Positions 33,212 to 34,240 of a stretch of 34,240 nt of DNA are shown here, one piece after another. The DNA lies in NCBI RefSeq assembly GCF_009928485.1, contig NZ_JAABNP010000046.1, positions 1-34,240 on the forward strand, written 5' to 3'. The translations under genes were made by a program, and so were the position numbers. This DNA is from Clostridium sp. C2-6-12 (lineage in GTDB: Bacteria > Bacillota > Clostridia > Clostridiales > Clostridiaceae). How positions within the stretch are numbered: position 1 is the stretch's first letter; each line of letters opens with the position of its first letter. The notes beneath the pieces are model-generated. The model searched no databases. It was given only the letters and a program-made list of their open reading frames with translations, and was not told the DNA's origin.

Positions 33212-33862
33212 TTATTTACTTTCGCTAACAATTGATATACTTGCACTTGCACCTATTCTACTTGCTCCAGCATTTATCATATCCATAGCTGTTTTAAAAT
33301 CTCTAACTCCACCTGATGCTTTTACACCAATTTCTGGTCCTACAGTTTTTCTCATAAGTGCAATATCTTCTTTTGTTGCTCCACTAGTAGAAAATCCTGT
33401 TGAAGTCTTAACAAAATCTGCTTTTGCTTCTTTTGATATTTCACATGCTTTAATTTTTTCTTCATCGGTTAATAAACATGTTTCAATAATTACTTTAACT
33501 AATGCTTTTCCTTTTGCAGCATTTACTACAGCTTCTATATCTTCTTTAAGAAGTTCATAATTCTTTTCTTTTAATGCACCAACATTAATAACCATATCAA
33601 TTTCAGTTGCACCATTTTCAATAGCTTGAGTTGTTTCAAATGCCTTTGCTTCCTTAGTCATAGCCCCAAGTGGGAACCCTACAACAACACAAGTTTTTAC
33701 ATCAGTTCCCGCAAGCTCTGTGCTTACTAATTTTGCATAACATCCATTTACGCAAACAGAAGCAAAATTATATTCTCTAGCTTCTTTGCAAAGTTTTTTT
33801 ACATCCTCTGCTGTTGCCTCTGGCTTTAATATTGTATGATCTATAAATTTAGCTATATTCAT
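33212..33862 (-). CDS. deoC: Deoxyribose-phosphate aldolase
   Basis: A 216-residue class I aldolase. The Schiff-base lysine is Lys152 in FVKTSTGF; Asp89 (EIDMVINVG) and Lys181 (GVKASGGVRD) complete the catalytic set. It cleaves deoxyribose-5-phosphate to acetaldehyde and glyceraldehyde-3-phosphate. GAGGAGG lies 8 bases before ATG 33862. It is the first visible complete gene of the nucleoside group. Phosphopentomutase, needed to convert the deoD product, is not in the window. Confidence 0.95.
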   Translation of the reverse strand: MNIAKFIDHTILKPEATAEDVKKLCKEAREYNFASVCVNGCYAKLVSTELAGTDVKTCVVVGFPLGAMTKEAKAFETTQAIENGATEIDMVINVGALKEKNYELLKEDIEAVVNAAKGKALVKVIIETCLLTDEEKIKACEISKEAKADFVKTSTGFSTSGATKEDIALMRKTVGPEIGVKASGGVRDFKTAMDMINAGASRIGASASISIVSESK

Positions 33863-34003
33863 TTTATTTTCCTCCTCATAAAGCTGTATTTATCAGCATT
33901 TTATTTATACTAAAATGGTTATGGCATGTTTTCTAATAACACTTAGATAAACATGCTACCCCATTTTCATATTTTTATCATTTTTAAACTCTGAACCAAT
34001 TTT

Positions 34004-34142
34004 AAGTTCCGTATTGTGGCATAGCCACTCCTTTCAGAAGTGCATAGCTGCTCTTTTTTAAGGTGATAAGATCCGTATTGCAGAAAAGTTCCGTATTGCA
34101 GCATAGCTGCTCTTTTAAGAAGTGCATAGTTGCTCTTTTTAT
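34004..34142. repeat. Tandem repeat with covarying hairpins
   Basis: Two copies of an AAGTTCCGTATTG unit of about 57 bases start at 34004 and 34086 (period 82 bases), with a third partial copy (TCCGTATTGCAG) at 34072-34083. Each full unit holds a 5-bp hairpin around ATA: GTGGC-ATA-GCCAC (34016-34028) and GCAGC-ATA-GCTGC (34098-34110), then a second GCATAG(C/T)TGCTCTTTT block. Four GCATAG cores are present in all. Confidence 0.8.
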
Positions 34143-34148
34143 AGGTGC

Positions 34149-34240
34149 TTATCTTTTTCCAGAATCAAATGGTTCACCTTCAGCTTTTGGTGCTCTAGAT
34201 GATTTAGAGAAGAATACAAGAGCAAGTAAAGTAGCTACAT
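34149..34240 (-). CDS. C-terminal end of an unidentified membrane protein (partial)
   Basis: The minus strand is open from the right edge to TAA 34149-34151, giving 30 residues: a hydrophobic stretch (VATLLALVFF) followed by a charged tail (SKSSRAPKAEGEPFDSGKR). This looks like a last transmembrane helix and cytoplasmic tail. In front of deoC a nucleoside transporter would be a natural neighbour, but the piece is too short to assign. Confidence 0.55.
   Translation of the reverse strand, partial: VATLLALVFFSKSSRAPKAEGEPFDSGKR

Noticed and set aside
34004..34142. Possible CRISPR array
   Set aside because: Only two full copies, diverged from each other, without spacers of even length and without cas genes.

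Overview
The window looks like a chromosomal segment of a low-GC, AT-rich Firmicute, most likely a solventogenic or saccharolytic Clostridium (sensu stricto). The reasons are strong AGGAGG-type ribosome sites, AT-rich codon choice, sigma-A-like promoters and the mix of protein families. No rRNA, tRNA, CRISPR array, phage gene or insertion sequence was seen.

From about 1 to 31.5 kb lies one large locus for intracellular breakdown of heavily decorated (glucurono-arabino-)xylan fragments. It is built from modules, most of them divergent from their own AraC-type regulator. (1) Left edge: the N-terminal part of a lipoprotein sugar-binding protein (minus strand) with a candidate CcpA site. (2) 998-9646, minus strand: GH43 (with a Big_4-like domain), GH39 beta-xylosidase, a CE1-type esterase, a type-B carboxylesterase and a GH95 enzyme, divergent from AraC-1 (9831-10610). 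(3) 10832-15743, minus strand: an unassigned (alpha/alpha)-barrel-like protein followed by a GH115 alpha-glucuronidase, divergent from AraC-2 (15897-16754). (4) 17182-20346, plus strand: two separate GH43 genes, one with a CBM6-like tail. (5) 20443-27043, minus strand: a chemoreceptor, mannonate dehydratase uxuA, fructuronate reductase uxuB and a GH67 alpha-glucuronidase, packed as one operon. (6) 27311-30636, minus strand: a GH43 beta-xylosidase type enzyme and a GH3 beta-xylosidase, divergent from AraC-3 (30769-31539).

None of the hydrolases has a recognisable signal peptide. The inferred plan is that an external endo-xylanase (not in this window) makes oligosaccharides, the binding-protein transporter imports them, and cytoplasmic esterases, arabinofuranosidases, alpha-glucuronidases, a probable alpha-L-galactosidase (GH95) and beta-xylosidases take them apart. 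Released glucuronate would be isomerised elsewhere (uxaC is not seen) and then processed by UxuB and UxuA to 2-keto-3-deoxygluconate.

From 31.7 to 33.9 kb lies a nucleoside-salvage group on the minus strand: deoC, cdd and deoD, with a coding-like remnant and a cre-like palindrome between deoC and cdd. The right edge holds a tandem repeat with a covarying hairpin and the C-terminal end of an unidentified membrane protein.

The observations I rate highest are: the unassigned GH115 partner gene, whose natural C-terminus appears to lie one frame away; the GH95 active-site threonine that suggests alpha-L-galactosidase activity; the chemoreceptor inside the glucuronate operon; a shared ATTAT-N(4-5)-CTGTCCG element in the core of two divergent AraC promoter regions; and the compensatory base changes in the 34.0-34.1 kb repeat.
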